Part shown: positions 26,681 to 36,220 of the stretch, one piece after another
Position numbering within the stretch: position 1 is the stretch's first letter
Layout: every line of letters starts with the position of its first letter
Origin: Desulforhopalus sp.
Lineage (GTDB): Bacteria; Desulfobacterota; Desulfobulbia; Desulfobulbales; Desulfocapsaceae
Direction: 5' to 3'
NCBI GenBank assembly: GCA_023231425.1
Contig: JALNVI010000004.1
Coordinates: 1 to 64,000 of the forward strand
Length of the DNA stretch: 64,000 nucleotides
The notes under the pieces: generated by a model
The model's database searches: none
Seen by the model: only the letters and a program-made list of their open reading frames with translations
Told to the model about the DNA's origin: nothing
Made by a program: the position numbers and the translations under genes

Positions 26681-27622
26681 ATGAAACATGAGAAAATAAA
26701 TTCAATGATCACATACACTGACAAAAAAATAATCAAACTCCTGCAGAAGGATGGACGGGCGAGCTATTCCGATATCGCTCAAAATCTTGGGATTACGCCC
26801 TCTACGGCAGCGAAACGGGTCAAATATATGCTGGAGAACCGCACGATTACCGTCCGGGGCATGCTCAATCCATATAAACTTGGTTTAATTGCCGGAGCCT
26901 TTATCACCATTCGCACCTCCCAGGAGCAGAGAGAGAGCCTGCACGCCTTTCTTAATAAAGAACTCTTCGTATCCACTGTACTCAGCACGCTTGGCCGATT
27001 TGACATCTTCTGCCTCATACGCACCCGAAGCTGGGAAGACCTGCACGACTTTATTTCCAGAAAACTGGCACCCTGCCCGGGGGTTCTTGATTATGAGGTG
27101 AACTTTATCGACAAAACCTTCAAGCGTTTTCAGCTCTTCGGCAAGAATAAAAAATTCGAGAGGCCTCCGGATCTCAAAGAAGCCGACTGGCAGCTTCTTC
27201 ACCAGCTTTGCCTGGATGGCCGACAGAGCAATTCAGATATCGCCGAGAAACTGGGCCTTCACGTCTCCACCGTTTCACGACGGATACAGGACTTCCTCTC
27301 GCAGGACTATATACGCGTTCTTCCCCAACCGAATCCGACTAAATTTGACTATGCCTCAAGTGCCCTGGTTCGAGCATGGGTGAAAACATCACAGGTACAA
27401 CCGATATGCAAAATGATTGGCAGCTTTGAAGAGGTCTTCATGGTCTCCAGTATCATCAATCGACCGGCGATCATCTTTGGAGTTCACACCGCCAGCAACG
27501 ATGCCACAACTGATCTCATTAATAAATTTCTCAGTGTAGAAGGGCTGAAAGACCCGGTGGTCGCACTCCGTTCCCGAGTCATCAAAAGCAACTACTGGTG
27601 GCACAGGGACAGCCTCAACTAA
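26681..27622 (+). CDS. Lrp/AsnC-type regulator with two complete halves
   Basis: 313 residues, about twice the usual 150. Each half has an Lrp winged-helix (KDGRASYSDIAQNLGITPST near 24-45; DGRQSNSDIAEKLGLHVSTV near 184-205) followed by a RAM-like ligand domain. The halves are diverged. A single-chain dimer of Lrp type would bind DNA as an intramolecular pair; its target and ligand are unknown. Start ATG 26681 has no clear ribosome site; ATG 26705 is an alternative. Monocistronic, with a terminator after it. Confidence 0.88.
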   Translation: MKHEKINSMITYTDKKIIKLLQKDGRASYSDIAQNLGITPSTAAKRVKYMLENRTITVRGMLNPYKLGLIAGAFITIRTSQEQRESLHAFLNKELFVSTVLSTLGRFDIFCLIRTRSWEDLHDFISRKLAPCPGVLDYEVNFIDKTFKRFQLFGKNKKFERPPDLKEADWQLLHQLCLDGRQSNSDIAEKLGLHVSTVSRRIQDFLSQDYIRVLPQPNPTKFDYASSALVRAWVKTSQVQPICKMIGSFEEVFMVSSIINRPAIIFGVHTASNDATTDLINKFLSVEGLKDPVVALRSRVIKSNYWWHRDSLN

Positions 27623-27651
27623 GGGCCGCTGGCAGCCATATCTCGAAACAC

Positions 27652-27694
27652 ACAAAGGTGTTGCCCCGAAGTGAAGGGCAGCACCTTTGTTTTG
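27652..27694 (+). terminator. Intrinsic terminator after the Lrp-type gene
   Basis: ACAAAGGTGTTGCCC / GGGCAGCACCTTTGT stem followed by TTTG. Confidence 0.75.
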
Positions 27695-27727
27695 TGAAAT
27701 TCAATGGAGAAGTTCTCAGTCTGTGGC

Positions 27728-27770
27728 AAAAAACGGAACAGGCCCTGAGTGTATGCTCAAAGCCTGTTCC
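27728..27770 (-). terminator. Intrinsic terminator downstream of secA
   Basis: On the minus strand GGAACAGGC / GCCTGTTCC stem followed by G and T6. About 50 bp past the secA stop. Confidence 0.7.
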
Positions 27771-27822
27771 TACTTATGGGGACCTTAAATACTTCGAGAT
27801 TTCGATCGAATTCAAGATTTTA

Positions 27823-30378
27823 TTATACAGCCTTACCGTGACAATGTTTATACTTCTTCCCGGAACCACAGGGACAAAGGGCGTTGCGTCCGATCTTTTC
27901 ACCATCTCGGCGCACCGTTATCCCAGCAGGGTCTTCTTCGTCAACAGGGCCGGAATGCTGCAGTATTTTCGCCTTCTCTTCCTGCTGGAGACGCCGATCC
28001 TCCTCAAGCCGCTTGACCTCTTCCTCCGCCATAACCCTTACCCGCATAAGCGTAGAAACAATCTGCACCTTCATCTCCTCGATCATGGTGTCAAAAAGTT
28101 CATGCCCTTCACGCTTGTATTCGTTGAGCGGGTTCTTCTGACCGTAGCCGCGCAGCCCAATCCCTTCTTTCAAGTGGTCCATGGAGAGGAGATGCTCTTT
28201 CCAATGGGAATCAACCATCTGCAGCAGGATGAGTTTCTCAAGCTGGCGCTGGGTCTCCTCACCGTTATGCTCTTCCTGCTCATGATATTTGGCAGCCACG
28301 GTATCCAGAATCTTTTTCCGGAACGCCTCTCTCTTGAGATCGCTGCGCTCCTCTTCGCTCCACTCGGGGGCAAAGCTGAAATATTCCAGCATCCGCTGGC
28401 TGAATCCCGGCCAGTCCCACTCCTGCGACTCAATCCTCTCCTGGCCAAACTCGGTTACCGTGAGATCGACCATATATTCCATCATATCCTGCACAGTAAC
28501 ATGCACGTTGTCACCGTCGAGGACCTCACAGCGCTGTTCATAGATAATTTCACGCTGCTTGTTCATTACATCGTCATACTCCAGCAAATGCTTCCGAATA
28601 TCGAAGTTGTGCCCTTCCACCTTGCACTGGGCATTCTCGATCGCACGGGAGATCATACTGTGTTCAATCGGCTCATCCTCCTCCATGCCCAGCTTGTTCA
28701 TCAGGCCAGAGATACGTCCAGAACCAAAGATGCGCAGCAGATCATCCTCAAGGGAGAGGAAAAAACGGGAGGAGCCGGGATCACCCTGACGTCCAGCCCG
28801 ACCGCGGAGCTGGTTGTCAATCCGCCGCGACTCATGGCGTGAGGTGCCGAGGATATGCAGGCCGCCCACTTCGCGCACGCCTTCGCCAAGCTTGATATCA
28901 GTCCCACGCCCCGCCATATTGGTAGCGATAGTCACCTTGCCGAGTTCTCCCGCGCCGGCGATGATCTCTGCCTCCCGTTCATGGTGTTTGGCGTTGAGAA
29001 CCTCATGGACAATCTTCTCTTTCTGCAGCATCTTCGAGATGAGTTCGGAGATATCAATGGAGATAGTCCCAACCAGAACCGGGCGTCCCTGGGCATGCAG
29101 CTCCTTAATCTCACGAACGATGGCTCGATACTTCGCCTTTTGATTCTTGTAGATGACGTCGGCATAATCCTGACGAATCATCGGTTGGTTGGTCGGCATG
29201 ACCGTAACATCAAGATTATAAATTTTCTTAAACTCTGCTGCCTCTGTATCGGCGGTACCGGTCATCCCGGCCAGCTTCTCATACAGACGAAAGTAGTTCT
29301 GGAAGGTGATGGAGGCAAGCGTCTGATTCTCCTGCTCGATCTTCACATGTTCCTTGGCCTCAAGAGACTGATGCAGTCCGTCACTGAAACGGCGGCCCTC
29401 CATGGTACGGCCAGTGAATTCATCGACGATCACCACCTGACCATCCTTGACAATATAATCAACGTCCTTCTGAAAAAGCATGTGCGCCTTGAGCGACTGA
29501 TTAAGATGGTGCAATTTCTCGATATTGACCGGATCGTAGAGATTATCCACCTTGAGCAGTTCCTCTCCAAGGGCAATTCCTTCCTCAGTGAGAGAGACAG
29601 TGCGTGACTTTTCATCCACTGTATAGTGCTCTTCCTTCTTGAAATTACCCATGATAGAGTCTACCGCCTGATAAGTCTCGGTGGAGATGTCAGCCGGACC
29701 GGAGATAATCAGCGGAGTACGCGCTTCATCAATGAGAATAGAGTCCACCTCATCGACAATGCCGTAATTGAACCCGCGCTGGCAGAACTCGGCACGGTCG
29801 AACTTCATGTTATCACGTAAATAGTCGAAACCGAATTCGTTGTTTGTACCGTAGGTGATATCGGAGCCATAGGCCTCCTGCCGGGCGACATCGCCCATGT
29901 CATGGACAATCTTGCCGCACCTCATACCGAGGAAAGTATAGATCTGACTCATCCACTCAGAGTCACGTGCAGCAAGGTAGTCGTTCACCGTCACCACATG
30001 CACTCCCTTGCCGGAAAGCCCATTGAGATAAACAGGCAGGGTCGAGGTGAGGGTCTTTCCCTCACCGGTTTTCATCTCGGCGATCTTCCCCTGATGGAGA
30101 ACGATACCGCCGATAAGCTGCACATCGTAATGACGTTCGCCAATGGCCCGCCGCGCGGCCTCGCGGACGACCGCAAAAGCTTCGGGGAGGAGATCGTCAA
30201 GACTCTCACCTTTAGCCACCCGCTCACGAAACTCCACAGTTTTCGCGGCAATCGCCGCGTCGTCCAGTGGCTGCAAACTTTCCTCAAGAGAGTTGATCTT
30301 TGCAATAATCGGTCTAAGACTTTTAAGATATCGATCATTGCTGCTGCCGAAAATTTTGGTTAATGCACTGGATATCAT
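27823..30378 (-). CDS. secA: Preprotein translocase ATPase SecA
   Basis: 851 residues. Motor domain with Walker A EMKTGEGKTLTSTLPVYLN, the DEVDSILIDEARTPLIISG segment, and the second RecA domain with NMAGRGTDIKLG and QLRGRAGRQGDPGSSRF. Helical wing and scaffold follow. The C-terminal zinc SecB-binding motif CPCGSGKKYKHC is present, so it should work with SecB. Drives Sec-dependent export at the membrane. Stands alone in orientation with about 190 bp of spacer on its 5' side. Confidence 0.98.
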   Translation of the reverse strand: MISSALTKIFGSSNDRYLKSLRPIIAKINSLEESLQPLDDAAIAAKTVEFRERVAKGESLDDLLPEAFAVVREAARRAIGERHYDVQLIGGIVLHQGKIAEMKTGEGKTLTSTLPVYLNGLSGKGVHVVTVNDYLAARDSEWMSQIYTFLGMRCGKIVHDMGDVARQEAYGSDITYGTNNEFGFDYLRDNMKFDRAEFCQRGFNYGIVDEVDSILIDEARTPLIISGPADISTETYQAVDSIMGNFKKEEHYTVDEKSRTVSLTEEGIALGEELLKVDNLYDPVNIEKLHHLNQSLKAHMLFQKDVDYIVKDGQVVIVDEFTGRTMEGRRFSDGLHQSLEAKEHVKIEQENQTLASITFQNYFRLYEKLAGMTGTADTEAAEFKKIYNLDVTVMPTNQPMIRQDYADVIYKNQKAKYRAIVREIKELHAQGRPVLVGTISIDISELISKMLQKEKIVHEVLNAKHHEREAEIIAGAGELGKVTIATNMAGRGTDIKLGEGVREVGGLHILGTSRHESRRIDNQLRGRAGRQGDPGSSRFFLSLEDDLLRIFGSGRISGLMNKLGMEEDEPIEHSMISRAIENAQCKVEGHNFDIRKHLLEYDDVMNKQREIIYEQRCEVLDGDNVHVTVQDMMEYMVDLTVTEFGQERIESQEWDWPGFSQRMLEYFSFAPEWSEEERSDLKREAFRKKILDTVAAKYHEQEEHNGEETQRQLEKLILLQMVDSHWKEHLLSMDHLKEGIGLRGYGQKNPLNEYKREGHELFDTMIEEMKVQIVSTLMRVRVMAEEEVKRLEEDRRLQQEEKAKILQHSGPVDEEDPAGITVRRDGEKIGRNALCPCGSGKKYKHCHGKAV

Positions 30379-30572
30379 CTTCTTCCCGTTCTATAGATTA
30401 AAATAAAATATTCCTTGAAAAATGGCGGATTTCATTTGATTTCAGTGTGCGCGAAGAGTCTGCCTCTCAAGGCAGTGAACACATCGAATTGAGAGAGAAA
30501 AAAGAGTAGAAATCCTTCAAGAACATTACAGAGTTGATCAAAATAACAGCGTTACTATAAGACGTTCTGCGG

Positions 30573-30863
30573 TTATTCGCCCTTTTTTATTACTTTTTTT
30601 TCCACTCGAATATAAGGCGGTGTCTCTTTTCCATTCACCGTTGAAACCGCGTCGATGATTTGCATCTTCGACAGCGTCATGCTCGAGTGACGCCCGCCTG
30701 CCTCGCCAGTGAATCCCCGGCCGGCGAGCCACGATTGCCCGGTCCACACCCCGAAGATAAAGGTCCAGAGGAAGAGACAGAGGAGCACAACGCCAATACC
30801 GCCGATGGCTCCCCGACTCACCTCAAATTTCAGCTTAACCTTTTTTTTCCCCTGCGTCGCCAT
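30573..30863 (-). CDS. Small single-pass membrane protein of unknown function
   Basis: 96 residues with one membrane segment (about 19-42, GGIGVVLLCLFLWTFIFGVW) after a basic N-terminus, so the C-terminal part should face the periplasm. Starts 7 bp after the argS stop and is probably co-transcribed. Genes in this position in related bacteria can carry an additional SPOR domain; none is present here. No ribosome site of note. Confidence 0.65.
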   Translation of the reverse strand: MATQGKKKVKLKFEVSRGAIGGIGVVLLCLFLWTFIFGVWTGQSWLAGRGFTGEAGGRHSSMTLSKMQIIDAVSTVNGKETPPYIRVEKKVIKKGE

Positions 30864-30870
30864 CGGAGAA

Positions 30871-32538
30871 TTACATCCGTTCCGGCGCTGTCAGCCCACA
30901 GATATCAAGTCCATTCTTCAAGACCACCTGCACAGCAACAACAAGACCGAGGCGGGCTCTGCTCAGCTCGACATCATCGGTGAGGACCTTGTGTTTGTTG
31001 TAGTAACTGTGCAGCAGACCGGCAAACTCCATGAGGAAGAAAATAATTTTATGCGGTGCCAGTTCCAGTGCTGAGGCTTCAAGTTCTCCAGGAAAGGAAG
31101 ACATTGCCTTGAGCAGTTTAATCTCTTCAGGCTCAATGAGACGGCTCATATCAAGTCCTGCAGAATTGTCGGCCCCGACAGCGCTCATTCCCTTCTCTTC
31201 GGCCTGGCGCAGGATGGAGCAAAGGCGTGCGTGGGCATACTGAACATAATAGACAGGATTTTCCTGGCTCTCTTTTGTGGCGAGGGCAAGGTCAAACTCC
31301 ATCTGTGAATCAGCCTTGCGCTGCATAAAGAAGAAACGCACAGGATCAACCCCCACCTCATCGAGCAGTTCATCCACGGTAACAAAGTTCGCCTTGCGGG
31401 TTGACATCTTCACCTGTTTCCCGTCACGAGTGAGAGTGACGAACTGGTGCAGGACCACGGTCACCTTTTTGGGATCATAACCCAGCGCCTCCACACCGGA
31501 CAGAACATCAGGCACGGTGGCGATATGGTCGGAGCCAAAGATATCAATCAGCCAGTCGAAATCCCTCCGAAATTTTTCCCGGTGGTAGGCTATATCCGGC
31601 AGGCGGTAGGTAGGCTCACCAGTACTCTTGATGATAACCCGATCCTGTGGCTGCCCCAGAACCGTCGTTTTGAACCAGGTGGCACCATCCTTCTCGTAGA
31701 CAAGCCCCTTCTCCCGCAGTTTATTGACCACATCATCAATATGGCCGTTTTCATAAAGAGAGCGTTCGTTAAAGTAGTTGTCAAATTTAATTCCCATGCG
31801 CCCGAGGGTTCCGGAGATATCTTTGAAGATGTAGTGTTCCGCCTGTTCTTTGAAAGGATCAACCTCTTTGCAGTCTACAAGCGAGTCGCCCTTTTCATCC
31901 ACCAGCGACTGAGCAATTTCTATAATGTATTCACCTTGATACCCATCTTCAGGAAAGGTGAACTCGCGATTGAGCAGCTCAAGGTAGCGGGCACGGGTCG
32001 ATTCGCCGAGCACCCGCATCTGCCGACCGGCATTGTTGTAATAGTATTCGCGATAGACATTATGGCCGGTGGCCTCAAGCAGACGGGCAATGGAATCTCC
32101 GAGAATCGCCTGCCGCCCGTGCCCGATAGAGAGTGGCCCGGTGGGATTGGCGGAGACAAATTCCACCATCACCCGGCGATCTTCGCCGACCCTGCTGTGC
32201 CCAAAGCCTTCACCCGCAGCAAGGATCTGCGGAATCATCGCCTGCCAGACCTTCGGTTGAATGGTGATATTAACAAAACCTGGCCCCGCCACGTCCACCT
32301 TCGCCACCAGTGTCGTTTCAACCTCCAGTTTCCTGGCGAGCTGCGCAGCAACCTCCCGGGGATTCTTCTTCTCAATACCGGCGAGTACCAGCGCAAAGTT
32401 GGTGGAGAAGTCTCCCTGTCCCTCGTGTTTTGGCAGTTCAACGGTAAATTTTCCGGATCCACTTTCAGACCAGAGTCCTTCCTCCACACCCGCTGTGAAA
32501 CAGTTCTGCAACACATCTTTAAGCTGCTGACGAATCAT
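30871..32538 (-). CDS. argS: Arginyl-tRNA synthetase
   Basis: 555 residues. Class I signatures: N-terminal Add-1 domain, the HIGH-type motif in ANPTGPLSIGHGRQA near 125, KMS-like KQVKMSTRKANF near 374, and the DALR C-terminal domain ending in GLTAPERM. Upstream alr is separated by a terminator at 32601-32634, so argS has its own promoter in the 113-bp gap. Confidence 0.97.
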   Translation of the reverse strand: MIRQQLKDVLQNCFTAGVEEGLWSESGSGKFTVELPKHEGQGDFSTNFALVLAGIEKKNPREVAAQLARKLEVETTLVAKVDVAGPGFVNITIQPKVWQAMIPQILAAGEGFGHSRVGEDRRVMVEFVSANPTGPLSIGHGRQAILGDSIARLLEATGHNVYREYYYNNAGRQMRVLGESTRARYLELLNREFTFPEDGYQGEYIIEIAQSLVDEKGDSLVDCKEVDPFKEQAEHYIFKDISGTLGRMGIKFDNYFNERSLYENGHIDDVVNKLREKGLVYEKDGATWFKTTVLGQPQDRVIIKSTGEPTYRLPDIAYHREKFRRDFDWLIDIFGSDHIATVPDVLSGVEALGYDPKKVTVVLHQFVTLTRDGKQVKMSTRKANFVTVDELLDEVGVDPVRFFFMQRKADSQMEFDLALATKESQENPVYYVQYAHARLCSILRQAEEKGMSAVGADNSAGLDMSRLIEPEEIKLLKAMSSFPGELEASALELAPHKIIFFLMEFAGLLHSYYNKHKVLTDDVELSRARLGLVVAVQVVLKNGLDICGLTAPERM

Positions 32539-32600
32539 TGGTACTCTTCCTGGATAGTTTGTTAATCAGATTTCACCTGAGGTCCCTGGCAGGGGCCATG

Positions 32601-32634
32601 AAAAAGCGCCTGCTCCCCGGAGGCGGCAGACGCT
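32601..32634 (-). terminator. Intrinsic terminator after alr
   Basis: On the minus strand AGCGTCTGC / GCAGGCGCT stem (one mismatch) then T5. Confidence 0.7.
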
Positions 32635-32651
32635 GACTTTTCAGATGCCGG

Positions 32652-33758
32652 TTATTCAGTTGAGCTGAAGTGTTTGTTGACATGGCCATAAAGACATATG
32701 ACTTCATAGCTGATGGTATCAAGAACCTTCGCCACTTCGTCGGCGGTAATGCACTCTTCACCCTGGCTGCCGAGAAGGACAACTTCATCTCCCACCTCAA
32801 CCTCCATGTCGCTGACATTAAGCATACAGATATTCATGCAGATACGGCCACAGATCTGCACCCGCTGTCCACCAGCCAGAACCTCTCCGCCATTGGAAAG
32901 ATGGCGGTTCAATCCGTCCTCATAGCCCACCGGAATAACGGCAATTCTGGTCGGTTTTTTGGTGATGAAAGTTCGCCCGTAGCTGATAGAACTGCCTGCG
33001 GGGAAATCCTTCACCTGGATAATCCGACTGGAGAAACGCATGGCAGGGACAAGCCCGTCGCAAGGTAATCCTGAAGGGTGGCAGCCATAGAGGGCAATCC
33101 CCACCCGAATCATGTCACAGTATGCTTCCGGGTGGTAAAACAGCGCCCCGGAGTTGGCAATGTGCCGGATGACACCGTAACGCTCCTTGAGCACCGCCGC
33201 GACTTTCTTGAATTTCTTCAACGCCTCATCGGTACTGGGGGACCCGGGAATATCAGCCTCAGGGAAATGGCTCATCACTCCGGCAATCTTCAGATGAGGG
33301 AATTCTGCCAGCCCCGCAGCAAAGGACTCCACTTCTTCGGGCCACAGCCCGAGACGCCCCATGCCGGTATTCACCTTGAGGTGAATCTCCAGCTCATTCT
33401 CCCGCGCAGCCCCCTCGGCCTCAAGCAAAGCAGCCTGGGCATACGTGGAAATAACCGGCGTGAGGCTAAAGTCATAGAAGAAAGAGGCGTCTTCATTGCC
33501 GAAACAGGTGGTAACGAGGATCATGCCTTCGATTCCAGCCCGGCGCAGCTCCACTCCTTCACAAAGCTCGGCCACACCAAAGCGGCGGCAGCCGGCACCG
33601 GCGAATGCCCGGGCCGCATAGACCATGCCGTGGCCATACCCGTCACCTTTCACCATGGCCATCAACGGGGTGTCACCGGCAAGCTCTGCAAGATAACGAT
33701 AATTCGCTGCGAGAGCGGCGGCATCCACGGTAATTTGATTAAAGCTTTCTCCTTTCAT
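32652..33758 (-). CDS. alr: Alanine racemase
   Basis: 368 residues from ATG 33758 (GAGAGAAAGA upstream). Makes D-alanine for peptidoglycan. PLP lysine in AMVKGDGYGHG near residue 39; NTGMGRLG, NSGALF and the second catalytic Tyr region SISYGRTF are present, as is GYEDGLNR. The ATG overlaps the stop of the preceding membrane-protein gene (ATGA), showing coupling. Confidence 0.97.
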   Translation of the reverse strand: MKGESFNQITVDAAALAANYRYLAELAGDTPLMAMVKGDGYGHGMVYAARAFAGAGCRRFGVAELCEGVELRRAGIEGMILVTTCFGNEDASFFYDFSLTPVISTYAQAALLEAEGAARENELEIHLKVNTGMGRLGLWPEEVESFAAGLAEFPHLKIAGVMSHFPEADIPGSPSTDEALKKFKKVAAVLKERYGVIRHIANSGALFYHPEAYCDMIRVGIALYGCHPSGLPCDGLVPAMRFSSRIIQVKDFPAGSSISYGRTFITKKPTRIAVIPVGYEDGLNRHLSNGGEVLAGGQRVQICGRICMNICMLNVSDMEVEVGDEVVLLGSQGEECITADEVAKVLDTISYEVICLYGHVNKHFSSTE

Positions 33759-34192
33759 TCTTTCTCTCTGTAATGGAAAAATTCGCCCCAGGCGCACCGA
33801 CTGGAAAAGAGCAGCGCCCAGCCAACTGTAAAGTAGATAAAGCAGAGGATTATAGTGGGAAGTGGTGAATATTTCAACAGAACACCGGTGACGATCATCC
33901 CCGCAACCATCAACCAGGTCTTCATGGAATAAACAGCCCCAAGCCAGGTTCCATCTTCAAGGGTATGGATGCGGGCAATAGTGCGCCCCGCCGCGCGGTC
34001 AAGGACATAGCGGGATTTCAACGCCCCCGCGACAAGACCTGCGGTGCCCAGGAGCACAATAAAAGTCGTCCCCCCGCGAGCACGGTAAAGTCCCTTGCCA
34101 AGAAGCATAAGGCCCACGGCACTCCAGATGGCTGCCGAAAGGAGAAGGTGGATGCGGCGACTTGCGCCAGGTTTCCAGGTATATGTATTCAC
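33755..34192 (-). CDS. Small polytopic membrane protein, unknown
   Basis: 145 residues from GTG 34192, four predicted membrane segments (about 17-31, 42-58, 90-106, 108-128). Between them a basic loop (KSRYVLDRAAGRTIARI). No family recognised. Overlaps alr by 4 nt (ATGA), so it is the first gene of an alr operon. Confidence 0.7.
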   Translation of the reverse strand: MNTYTWKPGASRRIHLLLSAAIWSAVGLMLLGKGLYRARGGTTFIVLLGTAGLVAGALKSRYVLDRAAGRTIARIHTLEDGTWLGAVYSMKTWLMVAGMIVTGVLLKYSPLPTIILCFIYFTVGWALLFSSRCAWGEFFHYREKE

Positions 34193-34936
34193 GTATTCAC
34201 GATATCAATAAACGAAAACAGCCCGTACCCCTGCGAGGGGCAACAGGCCAAAAGAACCGACCCTTGAATAAAGGGTATCCTGAATAATCTTGTATTTCGT
34301 TCATATTCGAGGCACAGAAAGAAATTTACCGCAGGTATAGAGTTGTATCGGAGTCTGGCGCTTGCCTCCGAGGATATTTTTTTCCTGTAAGGAAGAAGAG
34401 GGGCAAAAGACTGGTTATTCAAGGTACCCTGCAGGGGACCAGTAACAGTGAGGGCTTCCGCGGGACACACTTTAATGCACAGAATGCCCCTTGTCATACT
34501 CCCTTCAGAAACAAAAAACAGAACCAAAATTTTCACTTCTTTATATTGCTCATGTCTGGCGACTTCGTCAAACATCATTTCTCTTCACGGTAAATTTACG
34601 CTTTACCCGCTGCCGTTTTTCAGGGAAGCTTTTTCGGTGTGCGTCAAAATACTTGCTCTGAAATAATGTACGGCCGAGACTTTGTCAAGAAAATTGGCGG
34701 AAAAAAGAGTGCGCTGTTCCACACGAACTATTTGTATTTACGGATATTTTACGCTACGAAGACCTCTACTGCCATTGCCGTCTGTTGTCGTCTTCGCCGA
34801 TGGACAGACATTTGCTCTATTAGAATTTCCTATTTGACATATAGACCCCTGAGATGAATCATAGAGGCTCTCCATTTTAACCTTTCGTTTCCCTTACCGA
34901 TATTGAAGTATTTTCTTCTAATTTCAAGGAGCACAA
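34193..34936. other. 744-bp divergent intergenic region
   Basis: Holds element J at 34273-34429 and about 500 bp with no convincing gene. It must contain promoters for the alr operon (minus) and the double-cubane-cluster gene (plus). Confidence 0.45.
34273..34429 (+). repeat. Dispersed palindromic element, copy J
   Basis: 157 bp: GGGTATCCTGAATAATCTTG ... TGGTTATTCAAGGTACCC. Carries a single degenerate 18-bp unit (CGGAGTCTGGCGCTTGCC) joined directly to TCCGAGGA. No target duplication is obvious. Confidence 0.88.
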
Positions 34937-36220
34937 ATGAACTCACCCCATGAAGCCATGTGGCAGAAACTCGGCCTTAATCTCGATTCACACAATGCCC
35001 TGCTGCAAGTTCTTGGTGGAGCTTACAACGACATTTATCTCAACCAGAAAAATCGCCCGAAGGGGATGGAATATTTCGATTTTGTTCTCAGCGAGATTCA
35101 CGGCCAGCGGATTCAGGAACTTCTTGATGAACAGGCTGCCGGTCGGAAAATAATCGGTTCCTACTGCGTTTTCGTCCCGGAAGAGATCTGCCTGGCAGGC
35201 AACGCCAGCCTTGTCGGCCTCTGCTCCGGTGCAGACTTTGCCATGGAAGAGGTGGAAAAGCTGCTGCCCCGCAACACCTGTGCACTGATTAAATCAACCT
35301 TCGGTTTTCGCCTCGGCGAGGTCTGCCCCTACCTGGAAAGCGCAGACATGATCGTAGGTGAAAACACCTGTGACGGGAAGAAAAAGGCCTATGAGACCCT
35401 TGGCACTATTCTGCCGAAAAAAAATCTCTATGTCATGGACATTCCCCAGATGAAAAGCGTTGAGGGACGCGCTCTGCTGCGCGGGGAGTATCTCCGTTTC
35501 ATGAAGGCAGTTGAAAAACTGACCGGCGTCACCATTACGGTAGAATCCCTGCGGGAGGGAATCCGCACCGTCAATACCAAGCGGGCAGCCATGCACCGCC
35601 TGCTGAAACTGCGCGCCGCCGATCCGGCACCGATCTCCGGTCTCGACGCACTGCTCGCCAATCAGGTATTTCCTTCCGATAATCCAGCACGTTTCACCGA
35701 TTCCATAAACAAACTCTGTGATGAGCTGGAGAAACGAATTGAAGCCAAAGAGGGTGCCTTCCCCGCGAAGACCCCGCGTATCCTTATCTCCGGCTGCCCA
35801 ATGGCAGTTCCGAACTGGAAACTGCCCGCAGTAGTAGAGAGCTCGGGAGCAGTGATTGTCGGGGAAGAGAGCTGCGTCGGAGAACGCAGCACCCGCAACC
35901 AGATTGATGATTCAGGAACAACCATCGACGCACTTATAGACGCCATCACCGACCGTTATTTCAAGGTGGACTGTGCCGTTTTCACCCCCAACAATGACCG
36001 CCTGCAACATATCAAAGAGATGGTAAAAGCCTATAACGCGGATGGTGTAATCCACTACGGATTGCAGTTCTGTCAGCCCTACTTGATGGAATCCATTCCG
36101 GTGGAGAGAGCGCTTGAGGATGCTGAAATTCCCTGTCTGCGGGTAGAAACCGATTACAGCATGGAGGATATGGGCCAGCTCAAGACCCGGGTTGAAGCAT
36201 TTATCGAGCAACTGCGATGA
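34937..36220 (+). CDS. 2-hydroxyacyl-CoA dehydratase-family double-cubane cluster protein
   Basis: 427 residues in the HgdB/BcrC superfamily. Conserved Cys at about 77, 85, 96, 115, 130 and 144 (GSYCVFVPEEIC, GLCSGAD, RNTC, EVCPYL, ENTCDGKK) and later in ISGCPM. Family members with this architecture and an adjacent single activator are known to hold a double-cubane [8Fe-9S] cluster and reduce small substrates after ATP-driven electron injection. No partner dehydratase subunit or CoA-pathway gene is nearby, which favours that type over a true dehydratase. Overlaps the activator gene by 4 nt. Confidence 0.82.
   Translation: MNSPHEAMWQKLGLNLDSHNALLQVLGGAYNDIYLNQKNRPKGMEYFDFVLSEIHGQRIQELLDEQAAGRKIIGSYCVFVPEEICLAGNASLVGLCSGADFAMEEVEKLLPRNTCALIKSTFGFRLGEVCPYLESADMIVGENTCDGKKKAYETLGTILPKKNLYVMDIPQMKSVEGRALLRGEYLRFMKAVEKLTGVTITVESLREGIRTVNTKRAAMHRLLKLRAADPAPISGLDALLANQVFPSDNPARFTDSINKLCDELEKRIEAKEGAFPAKTPRILISGCPMAVPNWKLPAVVESSGAVIVGEESCVGERSTRNQIDDSGTTIDALIDAITDRYFKVDCAVFTPNNDRLQHIKEMVKAYNADGVIHYGLQFCQPYLMESIPVERALEDAEIPCLRVETDYSMEDMGQLKTRVEAFIEQLR

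Noticed and set aside
27779..27820. Another copy of the palindromic element (GGGGACCTTAAATACTTCGA)
   Set aside because: Only the first ten bases and scattered positions match; too weak to count.
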